Of a DNA stretch of 64,000 nucleotides, positions 19,847 to 28,137 are shown in pieces. A program made the translations under genes and the position numbers. The notes under the pieces are model-generated. The model searched no databases. It was given only the letters and a program-made list of their open reading frames with translations, and was not told the origin of the DNA. This stretch comes from Schlesneria sp. (lineage in GTDB: Bacteria; Planctomycetota; Planctomycetia; Planctomycetales; Planctomycetaceae): the NCBI GenBank assembly GCA_028291515.1, contig JAQGHU010000102.1, positions 92,144 to 156,143 of the forward strand. Reading direction: 5' to 3'. Positions within the stretch are counted from its first letter, which is position 1. Each line of letters opens with the position of its first letter.

Positions 19847-20620
19847 TTAGCGACGACCAGCAGCAACTGGCCCACGCCAGCCTGCACTGAAATCAGCTTG
19901 TTGATGAGACGCTGGTTTCAACGCCTCAGTCGGCCTTTTCACCACTCGAATCGGACCACCTGGTCCGTAGAACGAAGGATCGGGCCGATGGGGGTCGGGG
20001 GTCCGACCGCCCATCCGAACGATGGCCATCGGACGCCCCAGCGAATCCGCCTCGGCAAGGGCATTGCGAGAAGGCTCGATGGTCGTAATCCGCTGTGTCT
20101 GATCGAGGAGCAGTTGAGGAACTCGGTCCGGTTGCTCAAGGTACAGAACCTTGGTGACCAGTCGACCAGCGGCTGCCCACTCGAACTCTTCGATCGTGAA
20201 TTCAAAGTCGATTGGAAAGTCTTCTTCGCGACCCGCAGGTGGATGCAGTCGGTCAATCAATTCGATCGAAGGAAAGAAATCGATTCCCGAGAACTCTTCC
20301 AACCCACTGACCTTCAAACGATACATCCGGCCGACCAGCAAGCCTGCTTGTGCGGGGGCCGCCAACTCAAGGGGTCGATCCCACGATTCATAAAACGTCA
20401 CCTTGCCTTCGGCAGGCAGCGTGACCTTCACCGGTTGAAATGAGCCTGGAGTAACTCGCCCAGCATTCACGGCCCATTGAGCAGCCGTCCCGGGCGGTGA
20501 CATCTGGTTCAGGGGGAACTGGCGACCATCCACTGGAGGGTACTGCTGAGCCAGGACTGATGTCCCGCAGGTCAGTAAGACCGCCAGAAGTCCCGCGATG
20601 ATTGAAGAGATCTTCACCAC
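19847..20620 (-). CDS. Secreted protein of unknown function, paralogue of the upstream lipoprotein
   Basis: A 257-residue protein with a clear signal peptide (MVKISSIIAGLLAVLL ending VLAQQ). The start is a GTG at 20620, with a second GTG directly after. Residues about 60-200 resemble the middle of the next gene upstream: both show [16 protein letters not shown], then [16 protein letters not shown], then a block ending MAIVRMG/MAVLRMG after a conserved Ala. The two genes therefore look like diverged tandem duplicates. I do not recognise the family by name. It is probably periplasmic or surface located and shares an operon with the DUF11 gene. Confidence 0.75.
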   Translation of the reverse strand: MVKISSIIAGLLAVLLTCGTSVLAQQYPPVDGRQFPLNQMSPPGTAAQWAVNAGRVTPGSFQPVKVTLPAEGKVTFYESWDRPLELAAPAQAGLLVGRMYRLKVSGLEEFSGIDFFPSIELIDRLHPPAGREEDFPIDFEFTIEEFEWAAAGRLVTKVLYLEQPDRVPQLLLDQTQRITTIEPSRNALAEADSLGRPMAIVRMGGRTPDPHRPDPSFYGPGGPIRVVKRPTEALKPASHQQADFSAGWRGPVAAGRR

Positions 20621-20660
20621 GATGTCGCCTGCTGAAGAAGTGATTTGACGCGCTGGAAAT

Positions 20661-20689
20661 CAGCCCGGCCGAAGAATTCGACCGGGCTG
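20661..20689 (-). terminator. Intergenic hairpin between two paralogous secreted-protein genes
   Basis: CAGCCCGG (20661-20668) pairs with CCGGGCTG (20682-20689), and the stem extends inward with one mismatch to a short loop. It lies 24 bases past the upstream stop codon. The T-tract on the minus strand is weak, so attenuation or mRNA stabilisation is as likely as full termination. Confidence 0.5.
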
Positions 20690-20712
20690 GTATTTTCAAG
20701 CTGATGCTTGGA

Positions 20713-21909
20713 CTAGCGAGGTTGAGCGTTGTTCCAAGCAGGATTCGACAACTCGCCCGGTGAGTAGACCGGATGCTTTTCCTTGTAGTTGATGTAGCTG
20801 ACCGGAGGTGGCAGGCTGACCCCAGGTTCATGGCTGACGTCAATCAGCATGTCCTTGGTCGGCTTCGGAATGTTGTTGTTGGAACGGTTACGAACCGTGT
20901 GTGATTGCAGACTTGCTGGACCACCGAGTGGCAGATGCGTCGGTCCTGGCAGACCGATCGGTGTACCCGTGATCGGCATACCCCAGGCTTGCATGTTCAC
21001 ACCCGAGATCGGAGCACCTGGATAACCAGATCCAGCCATCATCATCGCACCGGGAATCTGTGGCGTGTACTGACCTGCTGGTCCGATTGGCATCGGAGGC
21101 ATCAACTCGCCCTTGTCGCCGTCGACCTGATGCGAGACCTGATCGATGTTGTCCTGGCCCATACCGGCCATTGGTCGAGCGACTGGTCCTGCGGATCCCA
21201 GATCCTTGTTACCCATTCGCAGCACGGCCATGATCGTCCCGCGTTTGTCAGCTTCTTGAATTGGATCGACACCAGGATCAAGACGGGTCGAAACCAGAGT
21301 TTCCACATTGGCGATCGCCAGTTCCTGGTACTTTGCATCCGGTAGGTAGATGACCTTGGTCACGAAGTTGTTGCTTTCAACTTGTTCCAGGTCTTCTTCG
21401 GTGAGCTGAATCGGCACACTGTTGTGTGTGAGATAGGCTTCCGTGTTTGGATGAGTTGGATACACCTGCAAGGTTGGATACAGAGCCACTGGATCTTGAC
21501 CAGCAGCATCGCGTCCTGGCAGGTTGGTGATCTTCAGACGGTAGGTTCCGCCCTGGAAGAAGTTATAGCTGGCAGGTGCCACCAATTGGTTTTCGGCATA
21601 ACCATTTGGGATCAGCCAACCGATGTGCAGTCCAATTGGACCCACGAATCGGATCTGGCTTGTCGCCGGAGCCTGTGGCATTCCCATGCCGGGACCGCCA
21701 GGAGGGCAACCCCACATCCCTGGGCCGCCACCCATCGCCATCTGCGGAATCACACCGGGCCCGGGGCCATCGACCATTGGTCCTGGCCGCATCATCTGGG
21801 CGGCAGGTGGAGCGTGATACTCCCCCTTGTCAGTCAAATGACTTCCATCCATGGCGCAGCCGACGCACACGACGACGACCGTGCCTAGAGCCAGAAAGTA
21901 GTACTTCAT
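20713..21909 (-). CDS. Pro/Gly/Met-rich lipoprotein of unknown function, paralogue of the downstream gene
   Basis: A 398-residue protein from ATG 21909, preceded by GGAGAGGGG. It starts with a lipoprotein signal ([20 protein letters not shown]; lipobox VGC), so it should be lipid-anchored. Residues about 35-85 are low-complexity Pro, Gly and Met. Residues about 85-230 form the domain shared with the next gene: GGTYRLKI, then [10 protein letters not shown], then IMAVLRMG. The C-terminal half is again Pro/Gly/Met-rich. It is the first gene of the leftward three-gene unit. No named family comes to mind. The likely place is the periplasmic face of a membrane. Confidence 0.78.
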   Translation of the reverse strand: MKYYFLALGTVVVVCVGCAMDGSHLTDKGEYHAPPAAQMMRPGPMVDGPGPGVIPQMAMGGGPGMWGCPPGGPGMGMPQAPATSQIRFVGPIGLHIGWLIPNGYAENQLVAPASYNFFQGGTYRLKITNLPGRDAAGQDPVALYPTLQVYPTHPNTEAYLTHNSVPIQLTEEDLEQVESNNFVTKVIYLPDAKYQELAIANVETLVSTRLDPGVDPIQEADKRGTIMAVLRMGNKDLGSAGPVARPMAGMGQDNIDQVSHQVDGDKGELMPPMPIGPAGQYTPQIPGAMMMAGSGYPGAPISGVNMQAWGMPITGTPIGLPGPTHLPLGGPASLQSHTVRNRSNNNIPKPTKDMLIDVSHEPGVSLPPPVSYINYKEKHPVYSPGELSNPAWNNAQPR

Positions 21910-22218
21910 CGCGACCCCTCTCCGAAATAGGCACTGCGACTCGCCGCATGCAAAAGTGTTGACGTACATTCGTCAATTACTCCTGCACCAACTCGAATCG
22001 GCTGTCCCTGCCGAATCCCGTGCTCTCCACCAGCGGTCAACGTTCCGCCATGGTTTCCTGATTCATCAACCCACGCTGACCGGCTGACAGCGAGATCAAC
22101 CAGTTTCTCCGTCGACCGCGACTGACAATTCCGGATACAATGACAGCCTTCAAGCGAAGGCAGTCCAGACCCGGGACTGTTCGTACTTTGGTCTGTTCTC
22201 TTTTCGGAAGGAATCGCC
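21910..22218. other. Divergent promoter region, 309 bp
   Basis: It separates the leftward three-gene secreted unit from the rightward LolA-like and hemH unit, so both promoters should lie here. No clear box pair, hairpin or repeat was found. Confidence 0.4.
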
Positions 22219-23271
22219 TTGTATCTTTGGCAAATCCGGCATATTCCGAATTCTTGGCGCAAACTCACCCGATTTTCGGTCAAACTTGCCTTTTCGCTCA
22301 TGCTCGGATGGGTCGGCTGGCTGGGAATTCAGTCTCTGCTGGGGAAGGGTGGCGCTAACTCCGCCGTAGCAATGGCTTCCGACGCGAAAAAGACACCGGA
22401 TCCTGCTGTTGCAAAGGCGGCGACCGACTTCATGAAGAAGCTGCACGAATCGCTCTACGCCCGGACCGCGATCAAGGCCGAAGTCGAGCAAACCGTTTCG
22501 ATTGGAACCCAGCAGTTCCGGATTTATGGCCACTACCTCAGTAGCGGTGAGAAGTTACGTCTTGAATACACCATCCAGCCCGACCAGGGAGTGGCCGGTT
22601 CCCTGCTCGAAATCTGCGACGGCAAAGAGTTGTGGAGCATGGTCAAGATCGCGGATACAACCCGAGTCACCCACCGTGACGTGCAACAGATCAAGGCCGC
22701 CGTCGCGGGATTGCGAAGCACTCCGGATGTCGTCCTGACGGCCGAGTTGGGTCTGGGAGGAATCACGGCGTTATTGGCGTCACTCGAACGAACAATGACA
22801 TTTGATGCGATGAAAGAGGAATCCAGCGATGAAGGCCCCCGAATGGTTGTCCAGGGGCGATGGAAACCAGAAGTCGTTGCACGCTGGCCGCGAGGCAAAG
22901 ACGATTTGCTGCCAACCTATGTTCCTGACCTCGTCCGGGTCTGGGTCGATCCACAGACGATGTTTCCGGTCCGCATTTCGTATATCAAACGAGTCCTGGA
23001 AAAGGACAAGAAGGTGTACCGGCCGATGGTCACCTTGAAGTTCAAAGCGGTGGAATTTGACACACCCGTGGACGACGAAGACTTCACGTTCACTCTTCCG
23101 CCAAAATCCGCGCCCCCTGAAGATATCACTCGGCAGTTTCTCGACCGCATGAAGAAGAGCGCGGATGACGCGACAAATGCTGCGAACGCAGCCAAAGCCG
23201 CCCAGGCAGCAGCGGCAGCGGCCGTTCCAACTCCGGCTCCTGCAACCCCCGCAGCGCCAGCACAAAGGTAG
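22219..23271 (+). CDS. LolA-like exported protein coupled to ferrochelatase
   Basis: A 350-residue protein. The start is a TTG at 22219, supported by AAGGA 9-13 bases upstream. A single hydrophobic segment at residues 23-43 serves as a signal anchor. The core (about 65-300) resembles the LolA-like beta fold of lipoprotein carriers: alternating strands such as QFRIYGHYLSSGEKLRLEY and DLVRVWVDPQTMFPVRISY. The C-terminal 40 residues are Ala/Pro/Gln-rich and probably disordered. The stop codon is only 4 bases before the ferrochelatase GTG, so the two are probably translated together. Carrier function for lipids or another hydrophobic ligand is an inference from fold. Confidence 0.7.
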   Translation: MYLWQIRHIPNSWRKLTRFSVKLAFSLMLGWVGWLGIQSLLGKGGANSAVAMASDAKKTPDPAVAKAATDFMKKLHESLYARTAIKAEVEQTVSIGTQQFRIYGHYLSSGEKLRLEYTIQPDQGVAGSLLEICDGKELWSMVKIADTTRVTHRDVQQIKAAVAGLRSTPDVVLTAELGLGGITALLASLERTMTFDAMKEESSDEGPRMVVQGRWKPEVVARWPRGKDDLLPTYVPDLVRVWVDPQTMFPVRISYIKRVLEKDKKVYRPMVTLKFKAVEFDTPVDDEDFTFTLPPKSAPPEDITRQFLDRMKKSADDATNAANAAKAAQAAAAAAVPTPAPATPAAPAQR

Positions 23272-23275
23272 GCTT

Positions 23276-24301
23276 GTGACTGAGAACTATGACGCCATCC
23301 TCATCGTTTCTTTCGGTGGGCCGGAACAACGTGACGATGTCATCCCTTTCCTAGAAAATGTCCTGCGCGGCAAGCCGGTTCCACGCGAACGACTGTTGGA
23401 AGTCGCCGAGCACTACTACCACTTTGATGGTGTCAGTCCGATCAATCAGCAAGTCCGGGAACTGATCACCGCCTTGCAGGCCGAACTGGCTCGCTCGGGG
23501 ATCAATCTCCCTGTTTACTGGGGAAATCGGAATTGGCACCCTATGCTGGCCGATACGCTTCGCCAAATGGCCGACGATGGGATCCAGCACGCGATCGCCT
23601 TCTTCACTTCGGCATATAGCTCGTACTCGGGGTGTCGTCAGTATCGAGAAAACATCCAGCAGGCGCAGGCCGAAGTCGGTGAAAGCGCTCCGAGCGTCGA
23701 CAAGCTGCGAGTTTTCTACAACCACCCCGATTTCATTGCCGCCAACGTTGACCACATCCGCACGGCCCTGGCCAGTCTTCCGGATCATGCGAACGTGGCG
23801 TTCACGGCCCACAGTATTCCGATGTCGATGGCAGACAACTGCAACTATGTTGCTCAACTCACGGAAACATGTCGCCTGATCGCGACCGAATTGAATGTTC
23901 CATCGGATCGTTGGCAGTTGGTGTATCAAAGCCGCAGCGGTCGGCCGACTGATCCATGGCTGGAACCCGATATCGGTGATCATATTCGCACTTTGCACAG
24001 CAAGGGCGTCACGTCACTCGTGATTGCTCCCGTTGGATTTCTTTCGGACCACATGGAAGTCCTGTTTGACTTAGATGAAGAAGCCAAAGTGCTCTGCGAA
24101 GAGCTGGGGATGGCCATGTCCCGCGCCGCGACCGTTGGAACTCACCCCCTCTTTATCTCGATGATCCGCGAACTCATCCAAGAGCGGCTCAGCCAGACGA
24201 CGAATCGTCGCGCCATCGGCTCTTTCGGTTCCAACCACGACATCTGCCCGATGAATTGCTGCCTCTATCCGGTTCCAACTGCCAGACCAGCGGCCCCTTA
24301 A
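23276..24301 (+). CDS. hemH: Ferrochelatase (heme synthesis)
   Basis: A 341-residue protein starting at GTG 23276. Family landmarks are in order: ILIVSFGGPE near the N-terminus, YYHFDGVSPIN, GNRNWHPML, AFFTSAYSSYSGCRQY, FTAHSIPMSMA (the catalytic histidine), YQSRSGRPTDPWLEPDI and SDHMEVLFDLD (the conserved acidic metal site). It inserts Fe2+ into protoporphyrin IX, or into coproporphyrin III in the coproporphyrin-dependent branch. The length fits either, and the sequence does not decide. It is probably cytoplasmic or membrane-associated. A frame opening upstream in the preceding gene is not a realistic start. Confidence 0.94.
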   Translation: MTENYDAILIVSFGGPEQRDDVIPFLENVLRGKPVPRERLLEVAEHYYHFDGVSPINQQVRELITALQAELARSGINLPVYWGNRNWHPMLADTLRQMADDGIQHAIAFFTSAYSSYSGCRQYRENIQQAQAEVGESAPSVDKLRVFYNHPDFIAANVDHIRTALASLPDHANVAFTAHSIPMSMADNCNYVAQLTETCRLIATELNVPSDRWQLVYQSRSGRPTDPWLEPDIGDHIRTLHSKGVTSLVIAPVGFLSDHMEVLFDLDEEAKVLCEELGMAMSRAATVGTHPLFISMIRELIQERLSQTTNRRAIGSFGSNHDICPMNCCLYPVPTARPAAP

Positions 24302-24729
24302 TGCTGAGTGCCGCAGGCCTTCGTTTAACCGCGTAAGCAGTCGACCCGCGCGTCGCGGCGGCCGCCAGTTCTCATTTCGATGGGACAGATGCGACCCCTC
24401 GGACTGATGACATTCTGGCATGACCCCTGTTGGCAGATCGCAATCGCAGCGGCAGCAACCTGTTATCTTGTCGTAGTTTACGTAGCAAACTCTTGGACTC
24501 GGCTTAATCCCTACATTCGTCAAAGCCGCTGAACCAGTTCAGCTCGATTCAAGTCGTATTGTCGGAATCGCCGATACGGACGACAGAGGATTGTCTCCAC
24601 GGGTCGCCGTTGCGCAACCCGACAGATTCCGATTTCGGGAGGCGATGGCCAACCGTCATCGTAATTCAGGGACTTGATTTGGTGCGATGCGATACCGTTC
24701 GCGGTGCAAGCATCGCCAGGAGACGCGGC
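24302..24729. other. Intergenic gap, 428 bp
   Basis: It lies between hemH and the Ig-like gene, both rightward. It must hold the promoter of the latter. The Ig-like frame remains open upstream of 24730 but without a better start. I see no terminator, repeat or RNA gene. Confidence 0.4.
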
Positions 24730-26397
24730 ATGGATCGCCGATTGACGGCAATGCTGATGCTGGCTGGTCTGCTCTTTGGGCAGCAGTCTGTATTCGCGGC
24801 CGCCCCACAACCGATCATGACGAATAAGACTCGTTTCCGCATCCCCTTCAAAATTGAACCTGCGGCTCTACAGCGACTCAACGCCCGCGAGTTGCAACTG
24901 CACGTCTCGCGAGATGGTGGCGTCAACTGGGAACTCGCCCAGGCCCTACCACCCGAATCCGCAAAATTTGAGTATCAAACCTCTGGCGACGGTGAATATT
25001 GGTTTGCAGTGAAAACAGTCGACGGTCGTAATCAGGTGCATCCACCCGCCGGCCGGTATGAGACTGGCTTGATCGTTCAGGTCGACACCGCGGCACCAAT
25101 CCTCGATCTGACGCTACAACAACTCGCTGCTGGCCGCGTTCAACTCTCCTGGAACGCCGCCGACGCTCATCTTGATCCCACGACACTCAAGCTGGAATAC
25201 CTGCAACCCGGTAGCCAGGATTGGGAACCGGTAGAGGTCACGCCCAAGACGAACGGGCAGATTGCGTGGAATGTCTCGCAGCAGGGTCAGGTGAAAGTTC
25301 GTGGCACAGTCGCTGATACTGCGACAAACATTGGCAAGGGCCAAGGCCAGATGCAGATCATTGCGGTTGGCGACCCGACACCCAAACCAAAGACTGGACG
25401 ACGCGTTCCGATCGCCGAACTTGAAGATGGCCAGGAGCAAGTCTCCATCGAGAAAGCCCCTGAAAAGACTCCCGATGAAGCCCGCGCCATCACGAGTATG
25501 CCAGGCGCACGGATGCCTGCTGAGAAGTCATTGATTGCCGACACCAATGACGAGTACCGCGGTCCCGTCATCACTCCATTTGGTGGTGCCCCATCCGCTC
25601 CGCAATCAAATATCGCAGCCGATCGGTTCGCAGCCAGCACGGTCGATACGCGACCCGAGATTACCAAAGATCGCTGGGGCGATGTGTTGGAAAACGCCGC
25701 TCCGCCAGCTCAGATGCCAGTCGCGCCCCCACTCCACAATCCACCTCGTCAGAGCGAACATCGACGAGTCGTTAGTTCGCGCCGATTCCAAGTCGGGTAC
25801 ACGGTGGATGACGTCGGCCCGTCGGGAATTGGTGCGGTCGAACTATTCATCACACAAGATCATGGACGCAAGTGGTATCGCTACGGCGAAGACCCGGATC
25901 GTCGCAGCCCGTTCGATGTCGAAGTTCCGCAAGACGGCGAATATGGATTCTCGATTCGTGTTCGCAGCGGCGCCGGTCTGGCAAATGACCCGCCTCTCGC
26001 CGGAGAAGCCCCATCGATTCTCGTCGCCGTGGATCAAACTCCTCCAACAGTGGAGTTGATTTCAGCAAACCAGGGACACGGCGCGAACAGCAATCGTGTC
26101 CAAGTTCGGTGGCGAATCGCCGATGAACATCTCGCCAACAAGCCAGTCGCTGTCTACTACTCACCGACCAAATCAGGTCCGTGGGAGGCCGTCACGGGTT
26201 GGACAGACGACAAAGGTGGCTTTGAATGGACAGTGAATCCAGGCTCGCCACCTCAGTTCTACGTGCGCGTGGTCGCTCGCGACTCGGCCGGGAATACCGC
26301 GAAAGCCGAATCGGCACAGCCGATCCTGGTCGATCTAGCCCGCCCAACAGCTCGCATCGTTGACGTCGAGGCACCGCAGACTCTTGGACCGAAGTAG
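24730..26397 (+). CDS. Secreted Ig-like / fibronectin-like beta-sandwich protein
   Basis: A 555-residue protein from ATG 24730, which follows AGGAGA and opens a signal peptide (MDRRLTAMLMLAGLLFGQQ, cleavage near FAAAP). At least four beta-sandwich units are suggested by repeats of a pattern such as VSRDGGVNWELAQALPP, GEYWFAVKTVDG, DGEYGFSIRVRSG and FYVRVVARDSAGN. These resemble Ig-like or fibronectin type III folds that read out signed differences along a chain. A linker near residues 220-330 is rich in Pro, Ala and Lys. It is exported, likely periplasmic or surface bound. No enzymatic motif is visible. The family is common in planctomycetes and unnamed. Confidence 0.75.
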   Translation: MDRRLTAMLMLAGLLFGQQSVFAAAPQPIMTNKTRFRIPFKIEPAALQRLNARELQLHVSRDGGVNWELAQALPPESAKFEYQTSGDGEYWFAVKTVDGRNQVHPPAGRYETGLIVQVDTAAPILDLTLQQLAAGRVQLSWNAADAHLDPTTLKLEYLQPGSQDWEPVEVTPKTNGQIAWNVSQQGQVKVRGTVADTATNIGKGQGQMQIIAVGDPTPKPKTGRRVPIAELEDGQEQVSIEKAPEKTPDEARAITSMPGARMPAEKSLIADTNDEYRGPVITPFGGAPSAPQSNIAADRFAASTVDTRPEITKDRWGDVLENAAPPAQMPVAPPLHNPPRQSEHRRVVSSRRFQVGYTVDDVGPSGIGAVELFITQDHGRKWYRYGEDPDRRSPFDVEVPQDGEYGFSIRVRSGAGLANDPPLAGEAPSILVAVDQTPPTVELISANQGHGANSNRVQVRWRIADEHLANKPVAVYYSPTKSGPWEAVTGWTDDKGGFEWTVNPGSPPQFYVRVVARDSAGNTAKAESAQPILVDLARPTARIVDVEAPQTLGPK

Positions 26398-26483
26398 CAG
26401 CAATTCTACGAAGCCAACGAGAGTCTTACGCCCTCCTGTCTCTCTCCGCGATTTCGCGTGAGAATGGGTTTCTCCCATCTTCT

Positions 26484-26553
26484 AATCTGTGAAATCTGCT
26501 CAATCTGCGGATCGATCTTTTCCATCCGCAGATTTTGCAGAGAGACGCAGATT
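26484..26553. repeat. Imperfect palindromic repeat, family A (copy 1)
   Basis: Two arms, 26484-26512 and 26524-26553, are inverted copies centred on AATCTGCGGAT / ATCCGCAGATT. A second element of the same design lies at 62021-62089. It sits between the convergent Ig-like and tatA genes. Confidence 0.75.
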
Positions 26554-26601
26554 AAAGAGGTGAATAGTTCTCCCCCTTCAGATCGGCGAACATCTGCAAC
26601 T

Positions 26602-26892
26602 TCAGACAGTCGGCGTCGGTTCTGACGTGGGAGGCTCGAACTTAGGAGCCGTCGATTCAACGGGCTCGTCCTGTGGTGCCGGGCGCGTGGCGTTGCTTGA
26701 GTCGTGCTTGTTGTAGACCGCATCATCGACCGAATGCTCGATGCCCGCCATCCCCTTCTTGAACTCGACGATCGCCTTACCGGCGTCACGAGCCACCTTC
26801 GGCAGGTTCTTACCGAACAACAATAGCGCGATGCCGGCAACCAGCAGCATCTCCATAGGACCTAAGTTGCCAATGAATGCGATGGGAAGCAT
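26602..26892 (-). CDS. tatA: Sec-independent translocase subunit TatA/E
   Basis: A 96-residue protein with the TatA plan: a short N-terminal membrane helix (residues about 10-25, MEMLLVAGIALLLFG), the hinge FGKNLPK, and an amphipathic helix VARDAGKAIVEFKKGM. A longer hydrophilic tail rich in Pro, Glu and Thr follows. TatA proteins line the pore that exports folded proteins with twin-arginine signals. It follows the other tatA gene in the same direction with a 27-base gap, so the two form an operon. No tatB or tatC is beside them. A TatB role cannot be ruled out for either, as the distinguishing features are subtle. Confidence 0.9.
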   Translation of the reverse strand: MLPIAFIGNLGPMEMLLVAGIALLLFGKNLPKVARDAGKAIVEFKKGMAGIEHSVDDAVYNKHDSSNATRPAPQDEPVESTAPKFEPPTSEPTPTV

Positions 26893-26919
26893 GTTGCTAC
26901 CTCCAGAGAAAAACGGTGG

Positions 26920-27120
26920 TTACTTCGTATCCGATTTTTTGGCTTCGAGATTATTGGGATCAGCCGGATCGTCTTCGCGAATCCCTTTTTTGAATTCCGT
27001 GACGCTCTGCCCCAGGGATCGCATCAATGTGGGCAGGCGACTTCCACCAAACAACAACAGGGCTAGTCCAAAGACCAAAGCCAGTTCCATGGGACCAAGC
27101 GCAAATGCAACGGGAAACAT
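26920..27120 (-). CDS. tatA: Sec-independent translocase subunit TatA/E (second copy)
   Basis: A 66-residue TatA-type protein: N-terminal membrane helix MELALVFGLALLLFG, hinge GGSRLPTL, then the amphipathic helix MRSLGQSVTEFKKGI. The tail is short and charged. It is transcribed first in a two-gene leftward unit with the longer TatA. The two differ mainly in tail length and composition. Two TatA-like proteins in tandem may have separate tasks, as with TatA and TatE elsewhere. Membrane location is clear from sequence. Confidence 0.9.
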   Translation of the reverse strand: MFPVAFALGPMELALVFGLALLLFGGSRLPTLMRSLGQSVTEFKKGIREDDPADPNNLEAKKSDTK

Positions 27121-27551
27121 GACTGACTCCTTTTCCGCAAGATGTAATCTGGCAGAAACTTGGACGGATGGTGCGACAACAAGGGCACGCGACGCAGGAT
27201 GAACCTGCTATCAAGTCTAGCGTGTATCCACTCGAGTCGCCCGCGAAGAGAGCAGGAAGGATGAGCGGTCACCAAAATTGTACCCGCGCAGACTGCACTG
27301 TCAATCCGATTCGCCCAGAGCGTCGTCAATGCCTCAATTTCTGGTCATCAAAGAGTTTGCCCCGGCCTTCACACGCTTCAGTCATACTGTGGGTGAAATT
27401 GCTGCCATCCAACCAAATCGCGCAGAGCGTAATTCTGCCCCGCCTATTCCTCTGGTAACCGACCTGCAAGATGCTAACCTTAATTGTGGCAATCTGCTCG
27501 CTCCAGATTGTATCTTCACTACCAACTGTGGCTGCCAGCGAGACGAGTGAC
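27121..27551. other. Intergenic gap, 431 bp
   Basis: It lies between the divergent tatA pair and the toxin-antitoxin pair. It should hold both promoters. The antitoxin frame stays open upstream to 27471 without a clear start there. No RNA gene or repeat was seen. Confidence 0.4.
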
Positions 27552-27821
27552 ATGGAATCGACCGTCAACGATCCGGCTAACGATGAGACCATTTCCAAAA
27601 TCCTCAATTGGAACGAGCGTGATCGCGCTAAACTGACGTACCAACTACTGCTCAGCCTCGAAGATACGAGCAGCGAAGACACGTCTCTCTCCCGAGAAGA
27701 CATTGATCGTCTGTGGGCGGAAGTAGCGCAGCGTCGACTCGCAGACTTTGATGCCGGGCGAATTGGTTGCGTGTCACGCGACGAAGCCATGCGATTGGCC
27801 CGTCGAGATCTGGCGCAATGA
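27552..27821 (+). CDS. Addiction-module antitoxin (TIGR02574-type)
   Basis: An 89-residue protein from ATG 27552. The pattern LNWNERDRAKLTYQLLLSLE, then IDRLWAEVAQRRLADFDAGRI, then VSRDEAMRLARRDL matches the small putative addiction-module component family, which is found directly before ParE/RelE-type toxins. An upstream start at 27471 would add a hydrophobic leader and is less likely. Its stop codon overlaps the toxin start as ATGA. The C-terminal half should wrap the toxin. No classical DNA-binding domain is obvious. Confidence 0.82.
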   Translation: MESTVNDPANDETISKILNWNERDRAKLTYQLLLSLEDTSSEDTSLSREDIDRLWAEVAQRRLADFDAGRIGCVSRDEAMRLARRDLAQ

Positions 27822-28114
27822 CCGAAGTTGTTTTCCTCGATCCTGCCTTGGCAGAATTGCGTCAGGCGGCTCAATGGTACGACCAGCAAGAGTCAGGCGT
27901 TGGTCGTGAATTCTTGACGGCAGTAGATCAAGGGTTGAATCGCCTATTGCATGACCCGACAGCCAGGCCAATCGCTGCAGAACGCACGCACCGACAAAGT
28001 CTTGATCGGTTCCCCTTTGAGCTGCTGTATCGAATCTGTCAAACGCGAATTGAAATCGTGGCCGTGGCACACCACAGTCGTAGGCCGGGATACTGGCAAA
28101 AACGTATTCGATGA
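27818..28114 (+). CDS. RelE/ParE-superfamily toxin
   Basis: A 98-residue protein of the RelE/ParE fold: ALAELRQAAQWYDQQ at the first helix, GREFLTAVDQGLNRLL, then FPFELLYRICQTRIEIVAVAHHSRRPGYWQ, where the conserved strand and terminal basic residues occur. ParE members poison gyrase and RelE members cut mRNA on the ribosome. The His/Arg-rich end (HHSRRPGYW) is typical of many family members, and the sequence does not separate the two activities. It starts at ATG 27818 inside the antitoxin stop (ATGA), so translation is coupled. Confidence 0.87.
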   Translation: MTEVVFLDPALAELRQAAQWYDQQESGVGREFLTAVDQGLNRLLHDPTARPIAAERTHRQSLDRFPFELLYRICQTRIEIVAVAHHSRRPGYWQKRIR

Positions 28115-28137
28115 ATTCAGGGCGGGATCGAATCTAA

